A stretch of DNA of 64,000 nt from RGIG7450 sp045633565 (GCA_045633565.1 JAZQYO010000007.1:1-64000), one strand, 5' to 3'; numbered from the stretch's first letter, positions 25,016 through 33,578 are shown. Notes: generated by a model from the sequence alone, not told the origin. Made by a program: numbers and translations.

Positions 25016-25066
25016 ACCATATAACACTTTTGTTGAATTGTCAATATGTAATATAGCAAATATACT
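25016..25066. promoter_or_regulatory. Face-to-face promoters sharing one -35 region, with operator-like repeats
   Basis: Plus strand: TTGTCA (25038-25043), 17 bases, TATACT (25061-25066) toward the XRE genes. Minus strand: TTGACA (25039-25044), 17 bases, TATGGT (25016-25021) toward the SLOG-like gene. The -35 boxes overlap by five bases, so RNA polymerase cannot occupy both. CTATATTAC near 25001 and GTAATATAG near 25048 form an inverted repeat across the region, a plausible operator pair for the XRE products. Confidence 0.65.
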
Positions 25067-25077
25067 ATATACGGGTG

Positions 25078-25296
25078 ATGATTTTGAATTACAATATTAA
25101 AGTTGTTTTGGATGAGATGTTGCTTTCGCGCGGAAAAAGTAGATATTGGTTATCAAAAGAAACCGGCATACATTATAAAACCATAGACAGCTATTATAAA
25201 AACAAAATTAAACGATACGAAGCCGATTCCATTTTAAAAATCTGTCTCGCTTTAGATTGCGAAGTTGGCGACATTATTAAAATTGTAAAATGCTAA
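25078..25296 (+). CDS. XRE/Cro-type helix-turn-helix regulator (first of two)
   Basis: A 72-residue single-domain DNA-binding protein. The HTH is visible at SRYWLSKETGIHYKTIDSYYKN and is followed by a third helix with ADSILKICLALDCEVGDIIKI, the usual Cro/C1 layout of small phage-like repressors. The start is uncertain: GTG at 25075, ATG at 25078 and TTG at 25084 are all in frame, and GGGTGAT would best serve the TTG. The 3' end overlaps the next gene by seven bases. It probably controls the divergent SLOG-like gene and itself. Confidence 0.75.
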   Translation: MILNYNIKVVLDEMLLSRGKSRYWLSKETGIHYKTIDSYYKNKIKRYEADSILKICLALDCEVGDIIKIVKC

Positions 25297-25544
25297 ATAA
25301 AAAAATCTTAATTTCAGAGACCTTTAGTCAGAATTTAAAAAGAATAAGAAAAAATTCCGGTCTTACGCAGGAGCAAACAGTTGCCAGACTTCAGCTTATG
25401 GGGTCTCCCATCAGCAGAAGCACCTATTCTCTTATTGAAATGGGTAGAGGTAATATATTTGTAAGCGATTTAGTAGGACTTCAACAAATATTTAATGTTG
25501 ATTTCAAAGAGTTCTTTGAAGACATTTCTGTAATGAGAGATTAA
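25290..25544 (+). CDS. XRE/Cro-type helix-turn-helix regulator (second of two)
   Basis: An 84-residue HTH_3 protein: FSQNLKRIRKNSGLTQEQTVARL, then the recognition segment SPISRSTYSLIEMGRGN and VSDLVGLQQIFNVDFKEFFED. It is longer at the N-terminus than its upstream neighbour and not obviously a duplicate of it. Translation is coupled by the seven-base overlap. Two different XRE proteins in one operon suggest either combinatorial repression or a hetero-oligomer; this is inference. Confidence 0.75.
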   Translation: MLNKKILISETFSQNLKRIRKNSGLTQEQTVARLQLMGSPISRSTYSLIEMGRGNIFVSDLVGLQQIFNVDFKEFFEDISVMRD

Positions 25545-25578
25545 ATTTAGAAAGTTATCTTGAACAGGAAATAAAATA

Positions 25579-26085
25579 ATGGATTTACCGAAACGAAAAC
25601 GGACGAGATTAAAAGAATATGATTATTCAACGCCCGGCGCATATTTTATTACGATATGCGTAAAAGACAAAAAACATTTGTTAGGCAAAATTGTAGGGTG
25701 CGGCGATTTCGACGCACCGAAGATTATGTTGTCCGGATACGGTCAAATCATTAACAAACACATCAACCTGATGAATGAAAAATATTCACACATTAGTGTA
25801 GATAAATATGTAATTATGCCAAATCATATTCATTTAATTATTAATGTAAAGGATTATAAAAACGGTGCGTCGGAAACCGCCGCACCCTACAATAACGAAA
25901 TCTCCAAATTTGTATCACTGTTCAAAAGATTTTGTAACAAGGAATTTGGTGAAAATATATTCCAGCGGTCATATCACGACCATATTATACGTGGTGAAAA
26001 GGATTACAAAAAAATCTGGGAATATGTTGATACGAATGTGCAGAGATGGGAAATGGATTGCTTTTATAATAATGAAAGGTCGTAG
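25579..26085 (+). CDS. REP-associated tyrosine transposase (RAYT, Y1/IS200-like)
   Basis: A 168-residue HUH endonuclease of the RAYT group, which binds and cleaves REP palindromes. The opening RKRTRLKEYDYSTPGAYFITICVKD is characteristic. The metal-binding HUH motif is PNHIHLII (H83, H85), and the probable catalytic tyrosine is Y149 in IWEYVDTN after FQRSYHDHIIRGEKDY. Unlike most genes it carries two inverted REP-like hairpins inside the reading frame, encoding residues about 38-47 and 95-105. The stop codon lies in the stem of its terminator. No IS left or right ends were found. It probably acts in trans on REPs rather than moving itself. Confidence 0.87.
   Translation: MDLPKRKRTRLKEYDYSTPGAYFITICVKDKKHLLGKIVGCGDFDAPKIMLSGYGQIINKHINLMNEKYSHISVDKYVIMPNHIHLIINVKDYKNGASETAAPYNNEISKFVSLFKRFCNKEFGENIFQRSYHDHIIRGEKDYKKIWEYVDTNVQRWEMDCFYNNERS
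25690..25719 (+). repeat. REP-like hairpin inside the RAYT gene, copy 1
   Basis: A GTAG tetranucleotide (25692-25695) followed by the imperfect palindrome GGTGCG-GCGATTTCGA-CGCACC. REP elements recognised by RAYTs have exactly this layout: a conserved 5' tetranucleotide, often GTAG, at the foot of a hairpin. The copy is in inverted orientation to copy 2. Confidence 0.7.
25863..25893 (-). repeat. REP-like hairpin inside the RAYT gene, copy 2
   Basis: The complement begins ATTGTAGGGTGCGGCG, identical to copy 1 over 16 bases, and ends GACGCACCG, identical over nine; the loop differs by about two bases and one insertion. Together with copy 1 it forms an inverted pair about 143 bases apart, resembling a BIME (paired REPs). 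Confidence 0.7.
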
Positions 26086-26106
26086 CCTTTGCTACGACCT
26101 TTTTTG
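26075..26106. terminator. Bidirectional terminator between RAYT and the HAD gene
   Basis: AAGGTCGTAGC / GCTACGACCTT with a TTT loop, six T on the plus strand and an A tract serving the minus strand. The RAYT stop codon is within the left arm and the HAD stop abuts the right. Confidence 0.85.
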
Positions 26107-26880
26107 TTAATCTAATATATTTCCTACGCCTTTTAAAATGTGACGTGGTCTGTATGGGAACTGGCCTATCATTTCCTCGGTTGTTACACCGCTTAAAACA
26201 AGCACCGTTTCAACTGCGGTTTCAACGCCTGCGATAATGTCGGTATCCATACGGTCACCAATCATAACCGTTTCGTGGCTGTGGCAATCGAGCAGTTTCA
26301 TTGCATGGCGGAGCATAAGGGGGTTAGGTTTACCCACAAAATATGCCTTTTTGCCTGTGGCAATTTCAATTGGTGCAACAAGTGCGCCCGTTGCAGGCAT
26401 AATGCCCATTTCGGTTGGACCTGTTGTGTCAGGGTTTGTGCCGATAAGTTTTGCGCCTTTATTTACAAGCGCCACCGCTTTTTCAATTTTTTCAAAGCTG
26501 TATGTTCTTGTTTCACCCACAACAACATAATCGGGGTTGACATCGTTCATATAAATTCCTTTGTCATAGAGTGCGTTCATAAGACCGGGCTCGCCGATTA
26601 CATAAGCGCTGCAACCGGGATTCTGATGGTCAAGAAAGCTGGCTGTTGCCTGAGCGCTTGTATAAAAATGCTTTTCCGGAACATCAAGACCAAGTCGTTT
26701 TAATTTTTCCGAAAGCTCTTTAGGTGTTCTTTCCGAGCTGTTTGTTAAAAACAGAAAGTTTTTGTTTTCTTTGAGCAGCCAGTCAACAAAAGGAATTACG
26801 CCGTCAAGAAGGTTGTTACCGTGATAGATAACACCGTCCATATCGCATATAAAACCTTTTTTCTCACGAAGTTCTTTCAT
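26107..26880 (-). CDS. HAD-IIA family hydrolase (NagD/PGP-like phosphatase)
   Basis: A 257-residue HAD phosphatase with motif I DMDGVIYHGN (D13 nucleophile, D15), motif II FLTNSSERTPKEL, a C2-type cap, and motifs III/IV GKPNPLMLRHA and MIGDRMDTDIIAGVE. Members dephosphorylate small sugar or glycerol phosphates and related damaged metabolites; the substrate is not predictable. It sits two bases after hydF, as the last gene of the parA-to-hydF transcription unit, which may be chance rather than function. Confidence 0.88.
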   Translation of the reverse strand: MKELREKKGFICDMDGVIYHGNNLLDGVIPFVDWLLKENKNFLFLTNSSERTPKELSEKLKRLGLDVPEKHFYTSAQATASFLDHQNPGCSAYVIGEPGLMNALYDKGIYMNDVNPDYVVVGETRTYSFEKIEKAVALVNKGAKLIGTNPDTTGPTEMGIMPATGALVAPIEIATGKKAYFVGKPNPLMLRHAMKLLDCHSHETVMIGDRMDTDIIAGVETAVETVLVLSGVTTEEMIGQFPYRPRHILKGVGNILD

Positions 26881-26881
26881 A

Positions 26882-28066
26882 TTATTTCTCCTTTTTAAGA
26901 GGTTTTGTGCTTCTTTCTAAAATTCCGTTAAGATACGCAATGAGCGTGCCGTAATTTGTAACGGGAACGCCTGCGTCCTGAGCCGCAGAAATCCGGCTTT
27001 TCACTTCCGTTTCGGGCAGAGTGCATCCTCCGCAATGCACGACAAGTTTGTATTTATCAAAGTTTTTCGGGAAATCTCCGCCTGAGGCAAAGTCAAACTC
27101 AATTTTCTTGCCCGTTTTTTCCATAATCCAGCGAGGAATTTTAACCGTTCCGATGTCCTCACATTGGCGGTGATGCGTGCAGCCTTCGGCAATTAAAATT
27201 TTATCTCCGTCTAAGAGATTCTCCACCGCCTTTGCTGCGTCCGCCATTTTCCAAAGCTGCCCTTTATACCTTGAAAAGAGTATGGAAAATGAGGTCAAAG
27301 GCACATCTTCGGGAACTATTTTTGCGACTTTTTTAAAGACTTGAGAATCTGTTATAACAAGGTCGGGTTTGCCGACTTTTTCTAAGGTTTCAGCAAGCTC
27401 GGTATCCTGCACGCAAAGGGCATTTGCACCGCTTTCTAAAATGTCACGGATGGTCTGCTGCTGAGGCAGGATAAGTCTGCCTTTGGGTGCGGACTCATCT
27501 ATCGGGATTACTAAAACTACCAAATCGCCCTCTTTTATGAGGTCGCCAACAAGGCGTTTGTCCGGCTCTTTTTTTGCAAAAGTGCCGAGGAGATTTTTTA
27601 AGTCTTCTATATTCTCCCCCGTTTTTGCACTGACGCAAATATCATGCGGATATTCTGCCTTTACCGGCTCAGCCTCATCAAGCTTGTTTCTTACTACCAC
27701 AAAGGGGAGTTTTTTCTTTTCTATTTCTTTTATAATCTCTTTTTCCGGCTCGCCTACACCATTTTTTATATCGGTGCAAACTATGGCAATGTCCGTTTTG
27801 TTTAAAGCTCCGTAGGTTTTTTCAACCCTCATTTTTCCAAGCTCGCCCTCATCATCAAGCCCGGCGGTGTCAATAAGCGTCACCGGACCTAAGGGAAGCA
27901 GCTCCATATTTTTATAAACTGGGTCTGTCGTTGTACCGGCAAAGTCTGACACAATAGCAAGGTTTTGACCGGTAATCGCATTAATAAGACTTGATTTCCC
28001 CGAATTTCGTCTGCCGAAAATGCCAATGTGAATTCTCTCGGCAGCCGGTGTAGTGTTAAGACTCAT
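26882..28066 (-). CDS. hydF: [FeFe]-hydrogenase H-cluster maturation GTPase HydF
   Basis: Scaffold GTPase on which the diiron subcluster of the H-cluster is assembled before transfer to the hydrogenase. The N-terminal G domain has GRRNSGKSSLI (Walker A), DFAGTTTDP, DTAGLDD and RNKLDE. A dimerisation domain follows, and the C-terminal cluster-binding residues are in EGCTHHRQCED and HCGGC (Cys/His ligands of the 4Fe-4S cluster). The ATG at 28066 is chosen over a GTG nine bases upstream because AGGTGA precedes it. It is the last of the hydE-hydG-hydF series. Confidence 0.96.
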   Translation of the reverse strand: MSLNTTPAAERIHIGIFGRRNSGKSSLINAITGQNLAIVSDFAGTTTDPVYKNMELLPLGPVTLIDTAGLDDEGELGKMRVEKTYGALNKTDIAIVCTDIKNGVGEPEKEIIKEIEKKKLPFVVVRNKLDEAEPVKAEYPHDICVSAKTGENIEDLKNLLGTFAKKEPDKRLVGDLIKEGDLVVLVIPIDESAPKGRLILPQQQTIRDILESGANALCVQDTELAETLEKVGKPDLVITDSQVFKKVAKIVPEDVPLTSFSILFSRYKGQLWKMADAAKAVENLLDGDKILIAEGCTHHRQCEDIGTVKIPRWIMEKTGKKIEFDFASGGDFPKNFDKYKLVVHCGGCTLPETEVKSRISAAQDAGVPVTNYGTLIAYLNGILERSTKPLKKEK

Positions 28067-28075
28067 AATTATCAC

Positions 28076-29494
28076 CTAAAATCTGAAATCACGGACATTT
28101 TCTTCAATGAGTTTCAGCCTTTCGGTTGCAATTTCCCTCACTTTTTCGTTGGGTATATTGGAAAGCTCTTTCATTATAAGCTCATTACCGATTTTCTTGG
28201 TGTCCTCAGACGCATAATCCATCAGAAATTCTTTTAGCGTCATAAGTGCATTGGGGTGACAGCAGTTTTGAATCTGTCCTGTTTTGCAAAGCTGCATAAA
28301 CCTGTCCCCCGTTCTGCCTTCACGGTAACATGCCGTGCAGAAGGACGGGATATATCCCAGCCTCATCAGCCAGTTTACAACCTCGTCAAGCGTTCTTTTG
28401 TCGCTGACGTCAAACTGCTCGGAGTTTTCCTCTTCCGGCTCGGGCTCACAGTAACCGCCCACGCTTGTGCGTGACGCACCGCTTATCTGGGAAACTCCAA
28501 GGCGGATAACCTTTTCACGCACTTCCTTGCTTTCTCTTGTGGAAATAATCATGCCTGTATAGGGCACCGCAAGACGGATAAGTGCGCAAAGTTTTGCAAA
28601 AATCTCATCTGAAATTCCGTTATCAAAAGTGGTCGGGTCAATATCGTCCGCCCTTTTGATTCTCGGAACGCTGATTGTGTGCGGACCTACACCATGAACC
28701 GCCTCAAGATGTTCGGCGTGCATAAGTAGTCCCGCAAATTCGTATTTATAAAGCTCAAGTCCAAACAGAACACCAAGACCTACATCATCAATGCCGCCCT
28801 CCATGGCTCTGTCCATGGCTTCGGTATGATAGGCATAGTTGTGTTTTGGGCCTGTCGGATGAAGTTTTTCGTAGCTTTCTTTGTGATAGGTTTCCTGGAA
28901 CAGGATATATGTGCCTATTTCCGCCTCTTTAAGCTTTCGGTAGTTTTCCACCGTAGTGGCTGCTATATTCACATTTACCCTGCGGATAGCACCGTTTTTG
29001 TGTTTTACATTGTAAATGGTTTTGATGCAGTCAAGGATATATTCTATCGGATTGTTGACCGGGTCCTCCCCTGCTTCGATTGCAAGGCGTTTGTGACCCA
29101 TATCCTGCAGAGCAATTACTTCTTTTTCCACTTCCTCGAGCGAAAGTTTTTTTCTGCAGATGTGCTTGTTCTGATGGTGATATGGGCAGTAAACACAACC
29201 GTTTACGCAGTAGTTGGAAAGATAAAGCGGCGCAAACATAACAATTCTGTTGCCGTAAAAGTCTTTTTTGAGCTGCTCGGCAAGTGTGTAAATCCGATTT
29301 ATTCTTTCCTCATCCTCGCAGGCTAAAAGCACCGATGCTTCCCTGTGACTGAGCCCTTTTCTCTCAGCCGCTTTGTCAATTATTTTATCTATAAGTTCAA
29401 AATTATTTTTATTTTTTTCTGCATAATCAAGCGTATCAAGAATTTCCTCGTGGTTTATAAATTCTTCCGCTTTAAGTGATTTTGGGTTATACAT
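28076..29494 (-). CDS. hydG: [FeFe]-hydrogenase maturase HydG (radical SAM tyrosine lyase)
   Basis: Splits tyrosine to deliver the CO and CN ligands of the H-cluster. The radical-SAM motif reads NYCVNGCVYCPYH (C-x3-C-x2-C). The GEDP motif occurs in IEAGEDPVNNP, and the C-terminal auxiliary-cluster cysteines lie in FCTACYREGRTGDRF and the following CCHPNA. Length 472 aa is as expected. It lies 54 bases after hydE and nine before hydF. Confidence 0.97.
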   Translation of the reverse strand: MYNPKSLKAEEFINHEEILDTLDYAEKNKNNFELIDKIIDKAAERKGLSHREASVLLACEDEERINRIYTLAEQLKKDFYGNRIVMFAPLYLSNYCVNGCVYCPYHHQNKHICRKKLSLEEVEKEVIALQDMGHKRLAIEAGEDPVNNPIEYILDCIKTIYNVKHKNGAIRRVNVNIAATTVENYRKLKEAEIGTYILFQETYHKESYEKLHPTGPKHNYAYHTEAMDRAMEGGIDDVGLGVLFGLELYKYEFAGLLMHAEHLEAVHGVGPHTISVPRIKRADDIDPTTFDNGISDEIFAKLCALIRLAVPYTGMIISTRESKEVREKVIRLGVSQISGASRTSVGGYCEPEPEEENSEQFDVSDKRTLDEVVNWLMRLGYIPSFCTACYREGRTGDRFMQLCKTGQIQNCCHPNALMTLKEFLMDYASEDTKKIGNELIMKELSNIPNEKVREIATERLKLIEENVRDFRF

Positions 29495-29548
29495 ATTTTT
29501 CTCCTTTCTTTCGGGTCAGAGCCTCTTCCCCGTCAGATAAAAACTTTA

Positions 29549-30583
29549 TTACTTTTCGTTATAGTCCCCTCTGTCGCACACTATTTCGTAACCGATTTTT
29601 AAAATTTGCTCTTTTAATCTTTCAAGCTGAAATGCATTTTCAGTTCCTGTGTGCAGCTTGTTGTTATAGAGGGTATATTTTTCTCTCGCCTCTTTGGGTG
29701 AAAGGTTTGGCATAATAACATTTGCCCCGGCAAGGATGCCTTTTTCCCTGCCATTTTCCGATGCAGTTCCAAGCGCGGTTGTTGCAGGCAGCAGCACCGA
29801 CGGCAGCATCAGGCGGATTATTGCCAGAAGATAAACTGTCAGCTCGGCTGAGCCTTTTTTTTCTTCCCCAAAAGGCGTGTCTTTATGCGGCAAAAACGGG
29901 CCAATCCCCACCATCTGGGGTTCAAATTCCTTAATAAACCGCAGGTCGGAAACTATATTTTCCACCGTCTGTCCCGGCGAACCCACCATAAATCCGCAAC
30001 CTGTCTGAAAACCTATTTTTTTTAAGGTTTTCAGACATCTCATGCGGTTCTGGTATGACATTCCGGTCGGGTGAAGGCTTCTGTAATGAGCCTCGCACGC
30101 CGTTTCGTGTCTGAGCAGATATCTGTCCGCACCGGCGGCCCTGAGCTTTTTATAGCTTTCGTCACTTTTCTCCCCCAGCGACAGGGTAACCGCACAATCG
30201 GGGTGTTTTGACTTAATGGTTTTTATCAGATTAACCAGCCGGTCATCTGAAAACTTTACGTCCTCTCCCCCCTGCATTACAAAGGTGCGAAAACCAAGAT
30301 GGTATCCGTTTTCGCAGGCAGACAGAATTTCCTCGTCTGTCAGCCGGTATCGCTCTGCTGCCTTGTTGCTTTTTCTGATTCCACAGTAATAGCAATCATT
30401 TTTGCAGTAGTTGGACACCTCGATAAGTCCGCGGATAAACACCTTGTTGCCGTAATTCTCCTTTGCACGAATCCGCGCTTTCTCATAGAGATATTCCGGC
30501 TCTGGCATTTGAGAAATTAGAGTTTTCAGCTCATCATCCGATAAATTTCTTTCGTTAAACAGTTTATCAATCAGTTTTTTCAT
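29549..30583 (-). CDS. hydE: [FeFe]-hydrogenase maturase HydE (radical SAM)
   Basis: Radical-SAM enzyme that processes the Fe(CO)2(CN)cysteine synthon toward the dithiomethylamine-bridged diiron cluster. The motif is NYCKNDCYYCGIRKSN (C-x3-C-x2-C) after VFIRGLIEVS. FVMQGGEDVKF and the late ATTALGTASENGREKGILAGANVIMPNLSP segment are typical of the HydE/BioB group. The start shares one base with the serS stop, so it is translationally coupled to serS. Confidence 0.95.
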   Translation of the reverse strand: MKKLIDKLFNERNLSDDELKTLISQMPEPEYLYEKARIRAKENYGNKVFIRGLIEVSNYCKNDCYYCGIRKSNKAAERYRLTDEEILSACENGYHLGFRTFVMQGGEDVKFSDDRLVNLIKTIKSKHPDCAVTLSLGEKSDESYKKLRAAGADRYLLRHETACEAHYRSLHPTGMSYQNRMRCLKTLKKIGFQTGCGFMVGSPGQTVENIVSDLRFIKEFEPQMVGIGPFLPHKDTPFGEEKKGSAELTVYLLAIIRLMLPSVLLPATTALGTASENGREKGILAGANVIMPNLSPKEAREKYTLYNNKLHTGTENAFQLERLKEQILKIGYEIVCDRGDYNEK

Positions 30584-31854
30584 TATTTAATAATATCAGT
30601 CCCCATATACGGTCTTAAAACTTCCGGAACGGTCACGCTGCCGTCAGCGTTCTGGAAGTTTTCTAAGATTGCGGCAACAGTTCTGCCAACTGCAACGCCC
30701 GAACCATTTAATGTATGAACAAATCTCGCTTTGTCTTTAGCGCTGTCTTTAAATTTAATGTTTGCTCTTCTTGCCTGGAAATCCTCAAAGTTGGAGCAGG
30801 AAGAAATTTCAACATATCTGTTGTAGCTGGGCATCCAAACCTCAATATCGTACTTTTTGGCAGCTGTAAAACCAAGGTCGCCCATGCAGATGGATACAAC
30901 TCTGTACGGCAGTCCGAGCAGCTGAAGCACGCTTTCAGCATCACGGGTTAATTTTTCAAGCTCATCGTAGGAATCTTCCGGTCTTGCAAATTTAACAAGC
31001 TCTACTTTATTAAACTGGTGCTGACGGATAAGACCTCTTGTATCTCTGCCTGCACTTCCCGCCTCTGCTCTGAAACATGCTGAATATGCAACGTGTTTAT
31101 AAGGCAGTTTTGTGCCGTCTAAAATTTCGTTTCTGTAAATATTTGTAACCGGTACTTCGGCGGTAGGAATAAGGAAATATTCATCTCCGGTTGTCTTATA
31201 AGCATCCTCTTCAAATTTGGGGAGCTGACCGGTTCCTTCCATACATTCACGAAGCACCATATAAGGCGGAAGAATCTCATTATACCCATTCTTTTCTGTA
31301 TGGGTATTCAGGAAAAAGTTAATAATGGCACGCTCTAAGCGAGCGCCTGCGCCTTTATATACGGTAAATCTTGAGCCGGAAATTTTTGCGCCTCTTTCAA
31401 AATCCAAAATGTCAAGACCTTCGCCAATGTCCCAGTGAGCTTTAGGCTCAAAATCAAACTTTGTCGGCTCAGAGAATTTTCTTACCTCAACATTGTCCTC
31501 ATCTGTGTCCCCCATCGGCACAGAGGGATGCGGAATGTTGGGAATTTCCATCATAAGACGGGCAATCTGTTCGTCAACTACTCTTATTTCATCGTCAAGC
31601 TCTTTTGCTTTGTCAGAAATGGTTTTCATTTCGGCAAAAATTCCGCTTACATCTTTGCCTTCTTTTTTAAGGGCAGGTATCTGTTTTGAAACCTCGTTCT
31701 GCTTAGCTTTAAGCTGCTCGGTTTCATAAACAAATTCACGGCGTTTTTTGTCAAGCTCAAGTATTTTATCTATATCGCCGACTGCCTCTCCCCTGTTTTC
31801 CATGATTTTTTTAATATTTTCAGCATCTGTTCTAAGTAATTTAATGTCTATCAT
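30583..31854 (-). CDS. serS: Serine--tRNA ligase
   Basis: Class II synthetase (423 aa): N-terminal antiparallel coiled-coil arm for the tRNA-Ser long arm (residues about 30-100), then motif 2 SACFRAEAGSAGRDTRGLIRQHQF and motif 3 NGSGVAVGRTVAAILEN. It follows parB by 27 bases and precedes hydE. Unlike pheST, no T-box is present. In Bacillus serS also lies close to the origin cluster, so the location is conserved even though coupling to hyd genes is not. Confidence 0.97.
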   Translation of the reverse strand: MIDIKLLRTDAENIKKIMENRGEAVGDIDKILELDKKRREFVYETEQLKAKQNEVSKQIPALKKEGKDVSGIFAEMKTISDKAKELDDEIRVVDEQIARLMMEIPNIPHPSVPMGDTDEDNVEVRKFSEPTKFDFEPKAHWDIGEGLDILDFERGAKISGSRFTVYKGAGARLERAIINFFLNTHTEKNGYNEILPPYMVLRECMEGTGQLPKFEEDAYKTTGDEYFLIPTAEVPVTNIYRNEILDGTKLPYKHVAYSACFRAEAGSAGRDTRGLIRQHQFNKVELVKFARPEDSYDELEKLTRDAESVLQLLGLPYRVVSICMGDLGFTAAKKYDIEVWMPSYNRYVEISSCSNFEDFQARRANIKFKDSAKDKARFVHTLNGSGVAVGRTVAAILENFQNADGSVTVPEVLRPYMGTDIIK

Positions 31855-31881
31855 AATATGCTCTCCTTATAATATGTTATG

Positions 31882-32751
31882 TCAACCTCTTTTAAGTCTT
31901 GAAACAATTCTATCAAGACTTTCTTTATCATAGAACTCTATTTCTATTTTACCCTTTTTCTTGCCACTTATAATTTTTACTTTTGTTCCAAGTGCACCCT
32001 CAAGAAGCTTTTCAATGTCGTCCTTTACAACGCTGAACGCTTCCCTTACCTTAGGTAGCCTGTCCGGCTTTTTAAGCAAGTTTACATAATTTTCTAATTG
32101 TCTTACTGACATATCTTTTTCAATTACAAGATACGCAGTTTTTTCCTGCAAATCCTTATCCTCAATTGCAAGTAAAGTTCTTGCGTGTCCGGCAGAAATT
32201 TCAAGCTGTTCAACAAGTTTTCTGACAGGTGCCGAAAGGTTTAAAAGACGCATGCAATTTGTGATTGCACTACGGCTTTTTCCTACCGATTTACTTATTT
32301 CTTCCTGAGTCATTTCAAATTCCTCAGCAAGACGTGCATAACCCGCAGCTTCTTCAATGGGGTTTAAATCTTCTCTCTGCAGGTTTTCAATCAATGAAAG
32401 TTCTGCAACGGCTTTGTCGTCAAATTCATATACAACTGCCGGAATTTCTTTAAGCCCAGCCATTTTTGCTGCACGCCAACGACGTTCACCGGCAATTATA
32501 GTATAAAATCCATTTTCATTCTTTTTAACTGCTATCGGCTGAAGAAGTCCATGTTCGGCTATTGAATCAGAGAGCGCCTGAAGTTTTTCAGGGTCAAATG
32601 TTTTTCTCGGCTGATTCGGATTTGGTTCAACCTGCGTAAGCTTAAGAGAATTTACCGGTTTAAGCTCATTTTCTTCTTTTTTTATAAGTATATCCGCATC
32701 AGGAATGAGCGCAGATATGCCTTTACCGAGGCCTCCGGTCTTTTTTGCCAT
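31882..32751 (-). CDS. parB: Chromosome partition protein ParB (Spo0J)
   Basis: CTP-dependent clamp that loads at parS and recruits SMC and ParA. The 289 residues include the ParB N-terminal domain with PNQPRKTFDPEKLQALSDSI (described by its NPNQPR motif), GERRWRAAKMAGL as the CTP-binding GERRxRA motif, the HTH at MTQEEISKSVGKSRSAITN and a C-terminal dimerisation domain. It overlaps the parA stop by one base. Two parS sites lie about 0.9 kb away, upstream of parA. Confidence 0.95.
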   Translation of the reverse strand: MAKKTGGLGKGISALIPDADILIKKEENELKPVNSLKLTQVEPNPNQPRKTFDPEKLQALSDSIAEHGLLQPIAVKKNENGFYTIIAGERRWRAAKMAGLKEIPAVVYEFDDKAVAELSLIENLQREDLNPIEEAAGYARLAEEFEMTQEEISKSVGKSRSAITNCMRLLNLSAPVRKLVEQLEISAGHARTLLAIEDKDLQEKTAYLVIEKDMSVRQLENYVNLLKKPDRLPKVREAFSVVKDDIEKLLEGALGTKVKIISGKKKGKIEIEFYDKESLDRIVSRLKRG

Positions 32752-33530
32752 TATTTTCTGCCTCCTTTAACCTTATTTTGTTTTAAGAACTCTTTTGCAA
32801 GAAGTTCGTAGCATTCAGCACCTTTGGAGCTTGGGTCATAAACATTTATTGGCTGACCATAGCTGGGCGCTTCGCCCAAACGCACATTTCTGGGTATAAG
32901 TGTTGAATAAACCTTACCCGGGAAGTGATTTTTAACCTCTTCAACCACCTGAATTCCAAGGTTTGTCCTTGCATTAAGCATTGTCAGGAGTATTCCTTCA
33001 AGCTCAATATCGGCGTTAAGTGATTTCTTTATACGATTAATGTTTCCCATTAAAAGTCCAAGCCCTTCAAGCGCATAGTATTCGCATTGAATTGGAATAA
33101 GAACGGTATCAGTCGCCGTCAGACAGTTTAATGTAACAAGGCCAAGAGATGGGGGACAGTCAATAAAAATAAAATCAAAGTCATTTTTTATCTGCTGCAC
33201 CGCATTTTTCAGGCGAAATTCTCTGTTATCCATATTTACAAGCTCAATTTCAGCACCTGCAAGCTCTTCACACGAATTAATAATGAATAAATTTTTAAAG
33301 TCTGTCTTTTTAACGGCATCTTTTATAGATGAATCTTCAATTAATACACTATAAATACTGTTTTCAGCCGTTTTTTCCATTCCAAGCCCACTTGTAGCGT
33401 TTGCCTGGGGGTCAACATCAATCAAAAGTACTTTTTTTCCTCTTTCAGCAAGCATTGCAGAAAGGTTTATTGCGGTTGTTGTTTTACCGACACCGCCTTT
33501 TTGGTTAGCTATTGCAATTATTTTACTCAT
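32751..33530 (-). CDS. parA: Chromosome partition ATPase ParA (Soj)
   Basis: Deviant-Walker ATPase: KGGVGKTT at residues about 11-18 with the signature lysine, VDPQANATSG (Walker A') and FIFIDCPPSLG (Walker B). The 259-residue length and lack of an N-terminal HTH identify chromosomal Soj-type ParA, which also modulates DnaA at the origin. Its promoter and a small GGGG/CCCC leader hairpin precede it. It heads the parA-parB-serS-hydEGF-HAD unit. Confidence 0.95.
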   Translation of the reverse strand: MSKIIAIANQKGGVGKTTTAINLSAMLAERGKKVLLIDVDPQANATSGLGMEKTAENSIYSVLIEDSSIKDAVKKTDFKNLFIINSCEELAGAEIELVNMDNREFRLKNAVQQIKNDFDFIFIDCPPSLGLVTLNCLTATDTVLIPIQCEYYALEGLGLLMGNINRIKKSLNADIELEGILLTMLNARTNLGIQVVEEVKNHFPGKVYSTLIPRNVRLGEAPSYGQPINVYDPSSKGAECYELLAKEFLKQNKVKGGRK

Positions 33531-33578
33531 TTCATTCTCCTAAAACAGGGGAGAACACCCCTTTTTACTACATATATA

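Noticed and set aside
25579..26085. Complete IS200/IS605 insertion sequence
   Set aside because: Length and motifs fit RAYT rather than TnpA, there is no tnpB, and no subterminal ends were identified.
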